A DNA stretch of 64,000 bases from Isoetes taiwanensis (lineage: Eukaryota; Streptophyta; Lycopodiopsida; Isoetales; Isoetaceae). Below the pieces are notes generated by a model. The model was not told the DNA's origin, searched no databases, and was given only the letters and a program-made list of their open reading frames with translations. A program made the translations under genes and the position numbers. Positions 45,616 through 58,048 of the stretch are shown here, piece after piece. Where the stretch lies: NCBI GenBank assembly GCA_021234155.1, contig JAJEKV010000013.1, positions 11,112,271 to 11,176,270 on the forward strand. Reading direction: 5' to 3'. The stretch's first letter is position 1. Every line of letters begins with the position of its first letter.

Positions 45616-45665
45616 TGGCTATGGCGAACTCTCAAGATCCTGGCTATGGCGAACTCTCAAGAAAA
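45616..45665 (+). repeat. 25 bp tandem repeat, two copies
   Basis: TGGCTATGGCGAACTCTCAA followed by GATCC at 45616 is repeated at 45641. It is a local duplication in otherwise non-coding DNA. The following kilobase (45670-46790) has only short, mutually overlapping frames on both strands, which I leave unassigned. Confidence 0.85.
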
Positions 45666-47049
45666 TTCTCTAAGAACCTCGGCCCAGCCGTTGTTGAAGA
45701 GCGCCGTTGTTGAAGCCGCAGTATTGCTTCTCCGAGCTGCATTAATCTCTCCTTAGATGGAAAAAGGCACAGGTATGCCATAGCTTTTTCTTTCGGCAGC
45801 ATACTCTGTTTTGCGATCAGAAATGCTTAAAATCATGCTTACCACAGCTCCGGCCTTCACAGCTCCGCCTTCACAGCTTTACTACTTTCACCGGAAATAG
45901 GCGTAGAAACAAGCTTCGCAGGCAATCCTTCTTCAACCATCCTCGACTTTTAAACTGGCTTTCTTGAGCTAAAGATCTCAAACTTTTGATAAATGAAAGC
46001 CAGCTTCATATCTAGAGCTTGTCGCAGAGCCCGCCATGGCGATATTGCCATTTCCTTGTAGATCTTAAAGCCCTGACATTCTTCTCCCGATCCAGCCTCG
46101 AAAATCTGTTGCGGAGGACTAAGCTCTCTTCTAATCAAGCCTACATACGAAATCCTCCATTTATTTCAAATCCGTCGCTCCACAGAGGCAGATTAGATCA
46201 CTTGCTTACTTCTGGCAGAAAGAGGGGATTTAAACCTATTTTGGGCAGACCTCTTAGAGCTTGAAAACCATCTTCGGCCAGAGGTAAAGAGGTTGCCCGA
46301 TCGCTTCGAAATGCTGTTGGAGGAAGAAAAAAGCAAAGAGGGGGCATTTTCCGGAATGAAGCAAGGTGTGGCGGGCCTCTTGGAGCTGTATGTATTTCTG
46401 ATTCTCCAGGAGCCGGATTTTGGGCTGGCCGGGTCGAAAATCATCATACTCAGAGTTCATTCCCATTCCTAAGATAGTTCACTCCCATTAAAAAGCCACA
46501 TTCTCAGAAGTTCTAACAGAGAAACAAAATTTCGCCATTTGTAGCCATTCCAGAAGTTCGATTTTAGCCTCTTGTGCTTTTTGGACCTTGGCGGCGATGG
46601 CGGCAAAGATAGGAGGAGAGCCGTAGTCACAAATTATAGCGTCGGGTTTATCCCCAAGCCAGCCTTGGCATGTAAGCTCTCTCAGCGTTAAAAATACACT
46701 CTTTTGAGGCGCCATTCATGCCGACTTGAGGGCAAAGAATAGAAATGGAGCTTTAGTCCGGAAAAGCCTTGCAAAAACCGGAAGATGGAGATTTTGGTAC
46801 CATGGATTCTCGTTTGCCTTGGTGCTTGTTCCTTGCTGCCTCTTGCCTCTGTCACAGTGCTTTTTTGGTGCTGGAATTAGATTGCCTTCTCGACTAGTGG
46901 GTTAGAAAGGTTTCTAATAGAGTATTATAGAGTATTGATTTAATTAAATTTATATTTGATTATTTTTATTTTATCAATAGATTTAATTAATTATCTAATT
47001 GTTAATTAATTATTAATTATTTATCAATAATTAATACTTTTTTTTTGTG

Positions 47050-47455
47050 TGGGGGTTGAGGCCGGGCTTGCCCCTTTGCCCCTCCGCTCCTCCTTTGCTC
47101 CTCCCCTTCTAAGCTCTCCCTCCCTCCCCTCCCTCCCTCCCTCCTCCCTTCTTCCCACGCCCTCTCCCTTCTTCCGGCTTATCCCCTCCCCTCCTCCTTT
47201 TGCCCTTTTGCTCTCCTCTCCCTCCATGCCCTTGCCCCTTCTTCCAACTTATCCCCTTCCCCTCTTCCAGCGTGTGGCCCTCCCTCTTTCTCCTCCCATC
47301 CTTCTCCTTATCAAGGTGTGCCCCTCTCCCTCCCCTCCTCCTTTGCCCTTTTTTGCTCTCCTCTCCCCCCCCACCCCCTACCCCTTCTTCCAACTTATCC
47401 TCTTCCCCTCTTCAACGTGTGGCCCCTCTCCCTCCCCTCTTTTTTTTTTTTTTGT
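47050..47455. repeat. Polypyrimidine tract with ~145 bp tandem structure
   Basis: About 400 bp of the plus strand is almost entirely C and T. A block with TTTTGCTCTCCTCTCCC, CCCCTTCTTCCAACTTATCC and CTTCCCCTCTTCCAGCGTGT then GGCCC occurs at about 47200 and again at about 47345. Open frames through it (for example 47049-47459) are low-complexity artefacts. Such tracts can form triplex DNA. Confidence 0.85.
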
Positions 47456-48846
47456 ATGAGTCCCATTTTCAGTCCGAGTCCCAAAATTCGAGATTTGTCC
47501 CATTTTAATTAAATACGACTTTATTGCTCATTTCTGCCGTTAAGATCTGTGCTCTTTGGCATCGTCTGCACTTGGTTATAGTTCAGAACACACAATCTCG
47601 GGCAAATCGTGCATGATAGGCAAAATATACGAGACATTTGAAGTACATATTTTGAAGGAAAATGGAAATAAACCTTAAGAAATCTCTTGGGCAGATAGTC
47701 CGAGAATTGTAAGTCGAAGTATTTCTTGGATATGATCCAATCCGGCATGAATGGCAAGGGCGGAAGCGAGAAGTAAATAAAGTGGTTGAAAGTCCCCAGC
47801 GTAAGGTAAGTGCTCATTACTCTAAAGAAAAATCTTCAACTTAGAACTTAGCTTGATTTATCATACGTGTGCTTGAAGCAACAAGCAACGAACCCAGGGT
47901 CCTCATGGAACCCTTATGGCGGATATTGCCCGGGCTACAAATTTGGCGGAGCTATTTGAGAATAACATCCCGATGAGGCATTCTTCTACTGGAGAAGTAA
48001 TTGAAGAGCAAAAGATTGAGAAAAGATGCCCGGAAAGGAAAAATCCGGCTGCCCGACCGGGATGCTTCCTAAGTGAAAATAGAGGATTCTTTGTGCATCA
48101 GTCCATGCAGAGGATCGAAAAGGATGAGCAGCACTCCGGCAATAAGCCCGTTTTTTCTTTCTTCACTTCGCGAAGGGCGATTTTTGCCCTTTTTCTTTCT
48201 TCACCGCGGAAGGGCGATTTGTTGCGGGATCTAAAAACGATTCAGAGAATTTGATGTTGCATGGGGTTCTAAAAGAGGCCATGAAAAAAGATGGAAGGTA
48301 GATTAACTCCAGCGATCAAAGGGGGAAAAGATAGTATTTTTGGGGGAAAATAGAGCATCTCGCAGCAAAAATAGGGGATTTCGGTCTGCGAACAGATTTT
48401 TGTGCCCAAACAGGTTGAATCCGTCAATCCATTTGCACGGAAGAGCCGGCAAGGCATTACAGAGGCGATAGGAGAAGACCATGGGAGAGCTCGGATTGAT
48501 ACGGCAGAAGGTGTGTTCTTCATACAGAAGAAGGCCGCATGCCCTGATGGTAAAAAAAATACCATAGTCGTTTTCCTCTTGCTTCGCTATGCTCAACCTG
48601 TCGTCTGCTGCTCCAGCTTACATATCTGGTGTCGTTTGATCCTCTTTCGGAAGAAAGAGCACGAGCTGTGTGGCTATGGCACTGCCAACATATACGGTGG
48701 AGATCTCCTCGACCATCTCACCAAAAAGCGTGGCGGCTCAACAATGATATAGATTGCGGCGAAAAAATAGGAGAGAACAAAAAAAAGAAAAATAAGAAGC
48801 CCGGATTATATATGTGTAGATAACATATAAATACATGGAACGTCAC
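47456..48846 (-). repeat. Presumed 3' LTR and flank of the minus-strand gypsy remnant
   Basis: On the minus strand the sequence starting at 48847 reads TGTGACGTTCCATGTATTTA. It is directly preceded by a purine-rich tract, so this should be the beginning of the 3' LTR. I could not fix its CA end. Two 100-120-codon plus-strand frames (47916-48254, 48402-48752) have no known motifs. TCTTTCTTCAC..CGCGRAAGGGCGATTT is duplicated at about 48148-48223. Confidence 0.4.
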
Positions 48847-50135
48847 ATCCCCCACCACCCCGCTTAGGGTGAATAGTGTTGTCCTCAAACATTGAGGTAG
48901 TGTAGTTTAAGGTAAAGGGAGAATTAGATTATAGAAGAGAACATTTACTGAAGTAGATAATACAAAAGGTACATGGATCATATATGATCATCGTCTTGGA
49001 CCGTGGTTAGTCAAAACAGTACTCAACATATATCAACAAAATAGAGGTCCTCATTGGACCCCCATGAAACCCCTACAGGGCTCCAATTCATCCAAGCTTG
49101 GCTCTTGTGGAATCGCGATGCATTAGTATTTAAAGAATAATTTAGACATTGTGGTTGAAAGGACCACCCCCTTAAAAAGAAAATTGAAAGAGGGAATCTT
49201 AACATGCCTAGGGCTTGTGAATCGCCTCGGCATAAGGAATGGTGTTCCCATAATAGTCGTGAGATCTAACGCATCCTATCATGCCTATATGCCCATCCCT
49301 TTCTTAGGATGCATCTAGCCCCAACCCCTTGCATGACCTCTCTACCGATCTAACACCTAACCAAGCACCGGCCGAGTTGGAGTTGATGGCATCGTTGATG
49401 GTATGACCACAGCATTGCCTCATAAATTACAGGTAGTCTTATCCGGATCTACCTTGAGGACCCATGTAGCATCTTCCGTGGGTGAGTGTTTTCCTTAACG
49501 AAATATTGTAGGATTTGGGTCTGATGGGTTTTGCGATTGAAAGAGCCTTTGGAACTATCTCCAATTTCTCATCATCATTTCCAAAGGTGTTGTGAATCTA
49601 GTATCTCGTCGACTTTATGAACCTTCAAATGTGTGGGCAAATTTAGCTTATAAGCCTGTGGGCCCTATTCACAAGATCCACCGCCCATCGAGGTGCGGTT
49701 CCTTACAATTGCCAATCTTGAGCTTAGCCTGTTTGACCTTAATTTTCAACCAAACAAAATCCCCAACCTGGAATTCATGTGGCGTACGATGCTTGTCTGC
49801 AACACTCTTTTCCTAGCTTCTGGCAGCTAATAAATACCCACGAGACTTCCTCAACCAACACTTGCATATCAGTGAGCAATTGTTGAGACACTTCAACCTT
49901 GGAAATAGGGTTGTGCCACGAAACTGGAGTTAGACATTGATAGCCATTATTTATCGTAAAGGGAGACATTCTCGAAGACTCCAACTTGGTGCTATTATAG
50001 GCAAACTCAATCAAATGGATATAGTCTGCCCACTTTGACTGCTTATTCCAAACATAGTTATGTAACATATCTTCAATGATGCGGTTGGCTGCTCTGTCCA
50101 TCAGTTTGAGGGTGATATGCCATACTCATGGAGAG
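48847..50135 (-). pseudogene. Ty3-gypsy integrase C-terminus and polypurine tract (minus strand)
   Basis: Reading down from 50135: SMSMAYHPQTDGQ, then RIIEDMLHNYVWNKQSKWAD then YIHLIEFAYNS and RMSPFTINNGYQCLTPVSW. This is the conserved end of the gypsy integrase core and following region. A decayed GDFVWLKIK-like part follows near 49770. Beyond it, a purine tract (minus-strand AAGCGGGGTGGTGGGGG, plus 48848-48865) immediately precedes TGTGACGTTCC. That is the expected polypurine tract and LTR start. The pol gene breaks at 50136, where the LTR-like repeat begins. Confidence 0.85.
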
Positions 50136-51002
50136 CCAAAATCCATAGGTCGGCTCAACGTGCCTATCAAGCCAGGGCGCCCCATCCGGACGGTTTTGCC
50201 CTGGGGTTTCGCACCCATACCCGCCCACATGCGTTGATTAACTATAAGCATAACACACCTTTGTAGGAGCCCCAAAGCCACGCTCAACAAGGCTCCACCT
50301 CCACTTCACCATTGTGTCCATTATATAGTGCTCAATCTTGGCATAGCATTCACAGCTAGGTGGGTTCTTGTGCACATGCCGCATTTATTGGGATTTATGG
50401 GGTTCCAAATAGAAACAACTCTACTTCTACTAGCTTTAGGTCACTACCCCCTTTTAATCCCACAAGCACAACAGGTGCAAAAAAAAGAACTACCATAATA
50501 CATAAATTCATTCATAACCTCAACTTAAGCAACAAATAAAGATTAACCATACGACTAATCATACAAGGGTTAGCTAGAAGCTCAAGCTATCTATATACTA
50601 ATCAGTATCCTGACTAGAACCATTCTCTTAGGGTCTCCATTTCTCGGGTTTGAACAAGGTTGAACAAGTTGCTCCTCCTCCACCAATTCCCCCCAAATTG
50701 ATTTGGGGCAAAAATTGGGATGGAGCCCCAACTTGATTAACCCTAGATTGGCAAGTCCATTAGGATCAATCGATTTGGCTCAAGTGGCCTTGCATAATTA
50801 GCCTAATTAATAATAATTACCTTTTATTTAATAATGTTTTAATTAGCTAAGCTAGCAAACCTAGCTTAATTAATTAACACAATTTCAGCATAGCTAATTT
50901 TAACCCTTTTGGTCTATTTTGTAATGGCTAAAATACCCTTGGTGACTTGGTGGCGTGTCATGGTATTTGAACGCATAATGTATAAATATGTGGAACGTTA
51001 CA
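50136..51002 (-). repeat. LTR-like long direct repeat, copy 2
   Basis: About 834 bp are shared with 42193-43117. This copy extends 33 bp further to GGAACGTTACA at 51002. On the minus strand it therefore starts TGTAACGTTCC, very like the TGTGACGTTCC starts at 48847 (minus) and 60325 (plus). That supports an LTR identity. It lies between the gypsy integrase fragment and the copia fragment, so it is probably a solo or truncated LTR. Contains the hairpins CCCCAAATTGATTTGGGG-like and GGAGCCCCAA. Confidence 0.7.
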
Positions 51003-51089
51003 AATATGTGCCCTCAACCATGCTGCCCATGAAGCATTCTGGCTTCAACGTCTCTGTATATAACACTCTCTCATATATTCCTCTTCCAC

Positions 51090-51371
51090 TCTCATTCATG
51101 TTGACAATCAGGATGCCTCGACCATTGCTCGCAACCTAGTCCTACACCGCCGAGCTAAGCAAATTGACATTATCATTTTGTCCGCAACATGGTCCTTGAT
51201 GGTGTTATTGAACTTGTTCCTTGTTCCACAGACCAGATGGTTGCTGATATTTTTACCAAAGCTTTAGATCATCTCAAACACAGTCAATGCATTGATCAAC
51301 TTTGCCTGCAACTCTTCAATGGAAGATCTCATGTCTTGGCCACTGGTGGTGGTGTTGAGATACAAAAATAG
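51090..51371 (+). pseudogene. Ty1-copia RNase H C-terminal fragment
   Basis: The plus strand reads DNQDASTIARN, RRAKQIDI, then after a frame shift HFVRNMVLDGVIELVPCSTD and QMVADIFTKALDHLKHSQCI, ending EIQK with a stop at 51371. This is the standard end of copia polyproteins (DN..AI.LA.NP..H.R.KHID...H..R......I....v.t..Q.ADIFTKAL). No RT or LTR of this element was identified nearby. Confidence 0.9.
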
Positions 51372-52313
51372 AAGGCAATATCAGCGCATATCGTGAAGGT
51401 ATTCCAGACAACATCATGGAGGACTTCCAGGACCTAATTTCAGCTTGAGTCATTGTCTCTTTTATGCCTAGATTAGTGTTCACTTTCTGCATAAGTTTAG
51501 ATTCTTCGTCTGCATCAGTCATTAGTTATAGCGATTCGGTCTCTTTTGCATCCTTTGGATATTACGATATATTTGAAGTTTCAATATCAGCATGGACAAA
51601 ATGAAGAATCACGCCAGCCTAGGATGAACCAACCCATATTTTTGCCCCTTACAAACTTTGTAGCAAAATGCACAAAACAACAAGCAAATATATGGCATGC
51701 CCTCATAATGAAAATATGACATATAAGTCCCTGTCAAATATCATGCAATAACAATCAAGTGGCGTATTTCATAAATTAAATCAATATTCATAGAAAATAA
51801 ATACCATTCATACATATTTTACATGACCTCAAGATATCCATGGATTCTGATGAGGATAGATTCCAATTGCTACTACCAAGTAAGGTTTGGCACATAAGTT
51901 CCTGTCAAATATCATGCAATAACAACGGATTTCATACTGCAAATTAGATCAATATTCCTAGGAAATAAATTACCGTTCATACATATTTTACATGTAGTAC
52001 CTCAGATATCCATGGGTTCCGTGCGGGCAGTTTGGGAACGGATTTGCAGTAGGGATTTCAACCTATTTAGGGTCTGATTTTTTATGTAAAAGGGAGCTTG
52101 TGAGAGAGGAATTTATGCTATTGTATTTGTATGAACTATGGCTTAATGGAAATCATTCTTATTTGCCCAATTGTGTTGTACATCTATCTTCTTCTTGCAT
52201 TATAGTCACCTCTTGATATCACAATCTATGATGGAATAGTAGTAGGTTGTTTTATGTGATCAATATTCAAAGTCTCACATCCATTCATGATGATGCGTTG
52301 ATGTACATTTCAG
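51372..52313 (+). repeat. Non-coding interval with a ~181 bp direct repeat
   Basis: The block RGCACATAAGTYCCTGTCAA then ATATCATGCAATAACAA, ATCAATATTC and CATACATATTTTACATG, ending AGATATCCATGG, occurs at about 51708-51850 and 51889-52017. The copies differ by small indels. No coding potential is seen. Confidence 0.8.
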
Positions 52314-52377
52314 AACTTAAGCTATGATGGATATCTTAACCATGGAAGATGTAGATGCTCTTTTTGCGGATACTCCG
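52314..52377 (+). other. Exon-like segment with consensus splice borders
   Basis: Sixty-four bases lie between ACATTTCAG and GTAAGT. They can be read as an initial methionine exon (MMDILTMEDVDALFADTP) or in another open frame. No neighbouring exons were matched, so this may be chance. Confidence 0.2.
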
Positions 52378-52924
52378 GTAAGTCTTAGCTACGTAATTGG
52401 TCCGGTTGTCGTGTTTGTGCTATTCTTTTGTGTATGGTAAGAGGCTGAGAGACTTTTAACATATTTTGGTTCTGGTTTCGGGACCATTAATATAGCTAAT
52501 GCATTCATTGAGAAGTATTAAAGAATTGTGCAAGAGAAAGAAATGTCTAGTTGCTAAAATATCTACAGGTGAAATTTGTCTTAAAAAGCCATCGGCTTAT
52601 GTGACACCTATTCCTTTCCTTGAAATGATGATCAAGAAAGTACCTAAACTTGTTAAACCTGCTAGGAAGATGAGAGGAAGTATCAACCAAAGCTTAAAGC
52701 AAACCTAGTCTATCATAGCGCAGAAATTTCAGTCTGTATAAGACTTGAATATCTCAGTTTAGGTTCGTTGTTCCGAACTGAAATTTACAAACACTTAGTA
52801 AATGAGTAAGGTATCGACACAGAACTTTCAAATTTAGTTCCAAATATTAGTGATGATATCATTAAATATTCTACTAGTGTTCAAAATTTCTAAGATAGTG
52901 AAAAGTGCTTTAGAACCTTGATAT

Positions 52925-55345
52925 ATGTATAAAAATCTTGTTGAGGAGCGCAAGAAAAGACAAGAATTGAGAGAGAAACAACAGAGAGAAAGGTCTGAAA
53001 GAAGAGACCGTAAAGAAAAACAAAAATTAGCAGTTGAAAGATCATCACAGATTTTGCTCGACATCCAGAAAATGTTTACTATGAGTACCTCCCACCATAG
53101 ATATCCCAAATATGGGTTCGAAAAAGATAAATATACAAATCCTATTATGTAGTTTGAAACAATAAGCTCCTTGAATGGGATACCAGTGATGATGTAAGAA
53201 TAGCCTTATTCCCTACTACATTGGAGGAGAAAATAGCTAATTGGGTCTATGAGAACATGGACAATGTTAAAACATGGATTGTTCTAAAAGAAAGTTCTTG
53301 GAAGCATTCTACACCTGGTACCCACTACAAAGAGAGATCAAGAAGAGTTAAAAAACATCTGATTCAATTTGGTGAGCAACCAAAAGACTTTGCCATTAGA
53401 GTTTCGAATTAGCAAGCCAATTGAGTCATAAGCCTCATCTGAGAAGACATAGTTAGCTTATTTGTACGAGATTTTTACATGCAATTAAGCAACAACAACT
53501 TGAATTAGAAGGTTCAGACCTTAGATAAGGCAGTCAAGAGGGCTGCTAAGATCATTTCAATTCTAGGTGCCGATAAGGATAAAACAGATTTGGAGAATAT
53601 GATGCAAAAGAAAGTAAACCAAGAGGTAAAAGGAGTCAAAGATTCGCAATTTAAAGTGCAAAGCATGGAAGAAAATGTCAAAAGATTGGCCAGTCAAGAT
53701 AAAAATAGGACTTATGTGTGGTGTAATAAATGCTCTAAACCAGGGCATTATGCAAATGAGTGTAGAGCATCCATAGGGGAAAAACATTGTCATATGTGTG
53801 ATAAGGACAATCACGAAACCAAAGATTGTTACTTTAATGGAAGAAACAAGGGAAAAATAACTACAGAGGCTTATGTTGTAGTCGCTGAGTCATCAAGGAA
53901 AAAAGAAGTTGCATAAATAGAGTGCTACAAATGTGGCACTAAAGGGCATTATGCAAGAGATTGCAAAGCCCCAATCAGAAAGGAGACTGCGACTAAGAAA
54001 GTAAAGTACAAGGTGGAAGAAACACAGTAGAAGTAAATGTGATTACAAGAGGTAAAGCTCAAAGCGAAGGAATTCACGTTGAAAGGTCTCATAGAGATAT
54101 TCAGGTCGAAAGAAAATAGAAATATATCTTAATGTGGAAGAGGAAAAAGTTGTTTATGAATTTGCTAAAGAGCAAATTCATGAGATACAAGAATTGGATT
54201 TATTCTCACAAGAAGAAAATGAAGATATGACAGATTTAAGCAAATTAAAAGACCAAGTGAGGGGATATATTGATTTCTACTCCATTAAAATTGATATCTA
54301 AATATTTTCCAGGATTTAAAGAATTCCAAAAAGTTGATCAATGTAATAATGCAGATCTACAAAAGTTGCGTGAATGGATACAAGGAGCTTTAGTATCCAT
54401 ACCGATTGAAATGATAGCCAAATATATACCAAGTATGGGAATAGCTACAACATTATATGGGAAGCAACATGTACTGATTGCTTTTCAAACTGAACCAATG
54501 GATAAGCACTCTCACATTGACATTGAAAATAAAAGACCAGGTTATACATAAGGTTCCAATTGATGGTGGTGCCGGAGTTAATATTATGGCTAACAGCCTT
54601 AGGAAAAAACTCAAATTAGGCCGTCTACATGCTGCATCATTCAACATGCGGATGGTTGATCAACGTCAAGTTGAACCCTTAGGCATTGTAATTACAATTG
54701 CTACCTTGAACTTCCAACAGGATTTTGCTATTCTTGATACAAAAATAGGGACACTTGATTATCAAATTTTACTTGGAAGGCCATGGCTTAGAGAAGCCAA
54801 AGTTTTACATGATTGGTCAGATAATAAAAGTCAACAAACAAGGCAAATTCACTAAAATTGTCTTGCCTACAGGGAATGTAACAATTTTAACGGAGCAACC
54901 AGTCTTTTCAGATCATCTATGAGGAATTTGACAATGATGAAGATATCTATAACGTACTATCCGTGGAATCTGAATAACTGTCTTCAAATTTAGAAATGTG
55001 TTACATGGCTGAGCCTGTACTGAAACAAGGTGCTGGAACAACACAAAAAATTGTTGTTCTAGAATCCAGACCAGCACATCAAATGGAGAATAACATTTTG
55101 CACTCTTATCTTGGCACTCCAGAAACTAAAGCAATCAATTTAGGAACTGAAGCAGAACCACAAGTAGTTCGTCTTGGCATGAATTTACCACCAGGGACTC
55201 GTGATAGTGTTGTAAAATTACTCCAGCAATACAAGGATGTCTTTGCATGGAGTTATGCAGATTTAAGAGGCATTGACCCAGAGATTTGCCAAATGAGAAT
55301 ATCTTTGGTACCTCATGCCTTATCCCAGTACGTCTAGTGATAACC
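52925..55345 (+). pseudogene. Ty3-gypsy gag-protease-RT start (plus strand), broken
   Basis: Broken frames run in order. A basic coiled-coil-like stretch is at 52925 (EERKKRQELREKQQRERSER). Gag-like sequence follows (IANWVYENMDNVKTWIVLKE, HYKERSRRVKKHLIQFG). Then three CCHC zinc knuckles (CNKCSKPGHYANEC, CHMCDKDNHETKDC, CYKCGTKGHYARDC, 53720-53970). The aspartic protease is at 54540-54800 (VPIDGGAGVNIM, YQILLGRPWL; active site DGG instead of DTG or DSG). Last is the RT entry at 55180-55340 (LLQQYKDVFAWSYADLRGID). It stops before RT catalytic motifs. Several stops and shifts separate the pieces. No LTR was paired with it. Confidence 0.88.
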
Positions 55346-56872
55346 AACACACCAAAAGGGCGGATCCTTCATGAGCCCCAACCTTCCAGGCTTTATCTCA
55401 TACCCCACAGACCATATCAATTCCTCACCTTCTCGGAATGCTTGCCCTCAAGCATGTGGAACACATCAATGTTGCCACGAGGATTTGAAGCTTGCAAGCG
55501 AAGTCCACATGATTTCTAGTCATGCGCAATAACCACTCTGGCACATCCATGACAACATGGTATTGGAAGAATTGGCAAGGAAAGTACATGTCGGAAGTAT
55601 GGTAAGTTTATGTTTATGGATTTAATAGAAAGACTGTGGAGTTGTATTCTTTATGGGGAAATGGCCTTAGGATGGTAAGCATTGCATAAGGGAGAATGTT
55701 AGTATTTCTATTGTTCAATGAAGTTTATAGATCTACATCAGAATGACACAAGGCTTGGGACTTCTTCGACATGTTGGGATTGTGATCATGATCTTCATCA
55801 CTAAGTTAGCTACTTTGACATGGTTAGGTTGTATGGGCGACCTCTACAAGGGACAAGAGTATGATCTAGGCACATGTTTAGTAAATACTCTAATGAACAT
55901 CACACGTCATTATCTCAGTCGTTGTATCACAATGACTTGATGTCTTGGTATTTGTTATGTACTTGGATCCTCGGGGGTCGGGCTTCCAGGTTCGGTGGCC
56001 TGGGTTGTTCTGGCATTCTCATGTTCTACGTTCTCTGTATTTGTGCTCTCTGACACCGGGCGTAGTTCTCCTGCCGTGGATGCTATGTCAGTAAACTCTT
56101 GTAAACTCCCGTGGTAAGAGGTCCTCCAGTGCCAGACGTGGGTTGAGAGGGTATGCGCATATGGTTCACCCCACCACCTGCTACAGGGCTTGGAATGTAA
56201 GCTGACTAGGCAACATGTTGGTAACAGGGCCTGTATGTAGGTTGGCTGAGATACCCATTGTCCCGGAGCTTGTTATGATGGTTTGGTACTTGGTTATGTT
56301 CTTTGCTCTTGATGTTCATGATGTTTCCTTTATTGTCATCGTTTAGAATTGCACCATAGGTTCTTGTGTCTTTGAGATATTTATGTTTTGTTATCCAAGA
56401 CTTTCAAGATGTTCTATGCATGCAGAAGCAACCATGGGATCCCCACTTAGTCACGAGGACTAACCCCTTTGAGTGCTATGCTGGTGGGAGGTAGCGACGT
56501 TTATCACTTGATTGAATGGGTCTTGATGGTGATGGATAAATTGAGTATGACAAAAGTAGACATGTTGTGCCCCGTTTGCAAAATTTAAAAGGGGATTAGC
56601 ATCTGAATGAATGGGTTTAATTGCTGTCTATTTATTTCGTCTTAGCTAGGTTTGTCTATTACACCCAACTACATATCATGTTTTTCTTGGGAATAAGGTC
56701 CCTCTACATTGTTCAATCTCTCCTTTATGTTTGAGTTACACAATGGGGTTTGTTGTACTTCGAAAGTGAAGGGAATATAATGGACAAAGATGTGTCTCAC
56801 AATTTTGAACATTTTCCATTATGAAATTTGAGTGGTCTAATATGTGGTTATAGTGCTTTGTGGAATTATATA
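55346..56872. other. Unassigned sequence after the gypsy fragment
   Basis: Only short frames occur (65-77 codons) and none has known motifs. The expected RT/RNase H/integrase does not continue, so the gypsy copy is truncated or disrupted here. No clear repeat boundaries are seen. Confidence 0.4.
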
Positions 56873-57147
56873 TTTTTTTTTGAAGAACGTGTTTTACTTC
56901 ATATTATACACTCAAAATATTACAAAGTACTTCCAGAAGTAAGAAATGTCCCTGAAGCATCAATCACTTTTAGATGATCACTCCATATTGGAATTTTAAT
57001 ACGATCAGGCCAATTGGAGATCTGAAAGCAATTATACAACTTCTTACGAATTTCTTGAAGCACCACCTGAGAAGAAATACGCTTATTATAAAAGACCTTT
57101 CTTCGCCTTCGCTTCCATACACTCCATATTAGCCAAGACTTTGCCAT
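56873..57147 (-). mobile_element. LINE 3' end with poly(A)
   Basis: On the minus strand, AKSWLIWSVWKRRRRKVFYN then SSQVVLQEIRKKLYNCFQIS and IKIPIWSDHL is the W..W..W..RN..VF motif found after the zf-RVT region at the C-terminus of plant LINE polyproteins. It ends in a nine-base A run on the minus strand (T run 56873-56881). It is 5'-truncated after about 270 bp. It represents a different LINE lineage from those at 25.8 and 31 kb. Confidence 0.8.
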
Positions 57148-58048
57148 GTGAATTATATATTGTGTCTAAATGGTACTTGTTATTGAATTAGGAGTACTAA
57201 GGAACAACGAAGGAAAAAACCATACCTTACCTTAATGGGCTACTGAGTGCATAGGCACCGAATGATACCCTACGCCAAAGTACATCTTGGACAAAAATAA
57301 TCATGCAATTTAAATAGACAGAACATGGAGATATCACAATTCCAAAGCCCAGAAATTCACGGATAGAGATTTAAAATATTCATGATGTTTATGAATCAAG
57401 AATCAAAAGGCTTTCTTGAATAATGAAGTAGATTATCTCGTTGACTTGAATTTATAAGGCTCTAGCCCAAACTTGGCCTTTGCTCAAATTTGGCTATTGG
57501 CGGGATCCTTTTAGGGCAATTTTAAAGAAGCAAGGCAGTAAGTACAAATCATCTTTTTACTTCTTTTGATTCTACAGAGGTATAGATCGGCCCAACTAAG
57601 AAAGCACACATTCTTTTTGTAAGTCTATGCTCACAAAACCTTGAATCACTTTGGTTCCTTTCGTGAGATGCATCCAGCGCCATAGGGATCCTCTCATATG
57701 TTTTCATGGTGGTCATCAAATATGGAGGCATACGCCTGCATATTTATGGCAATTAAGTACTTTGTGCATTGTTCGTGCACGTAAATCTGACTAAACATGG
57801 CAATATGGCGTCCAACAATATATACAATCTAAGATGAAGATACTAGGGGAATACTCAACATGCTAGAGCTTCTTAAAGGCATTCCTTTCTTTTATGTGCA
57901 CTTGCTAACTTTACCATGCATCATAAAAGCTGAAAATAAAAGCTTGTATGAAGCTGAAAATTCATTCGTTATATACACAAACCTAAGTTTCTAGTTAAAT
58001 ATCTAAATCTAACCATCAACCAAAAGCCATCGACATCATGGGAAATAC
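57148..58048. other. Intergenic, nothing recognised
   Basis: Short frames only. No inverted or direct repeats with clear ends were noticed. Confidence 0.4.

Noticed and set aside
47049-47508. Long proline/serine/leucine-rich open frames on the plus strand and glycine/arginine-rich frames on the minus strand
   Set aside because: They are translations of a polypyrimidine tract; absence of stops follows from base composition.
48402-48752. 116-codon plus-strand frame (QVESVNPFARKSRQGITEAI)
   Set aside because: Antisense to the presumed 3' LTR of the gypsy remnant and without known motifs; left unassigned.
42193-51002. The two long direct repeats as the LTR pair of a single full element
   Set aside because: The integrase fragment between them is placed and oriented so that its 3' LTR starts at 48847, not at either repeat, and the copies differ at their ends.
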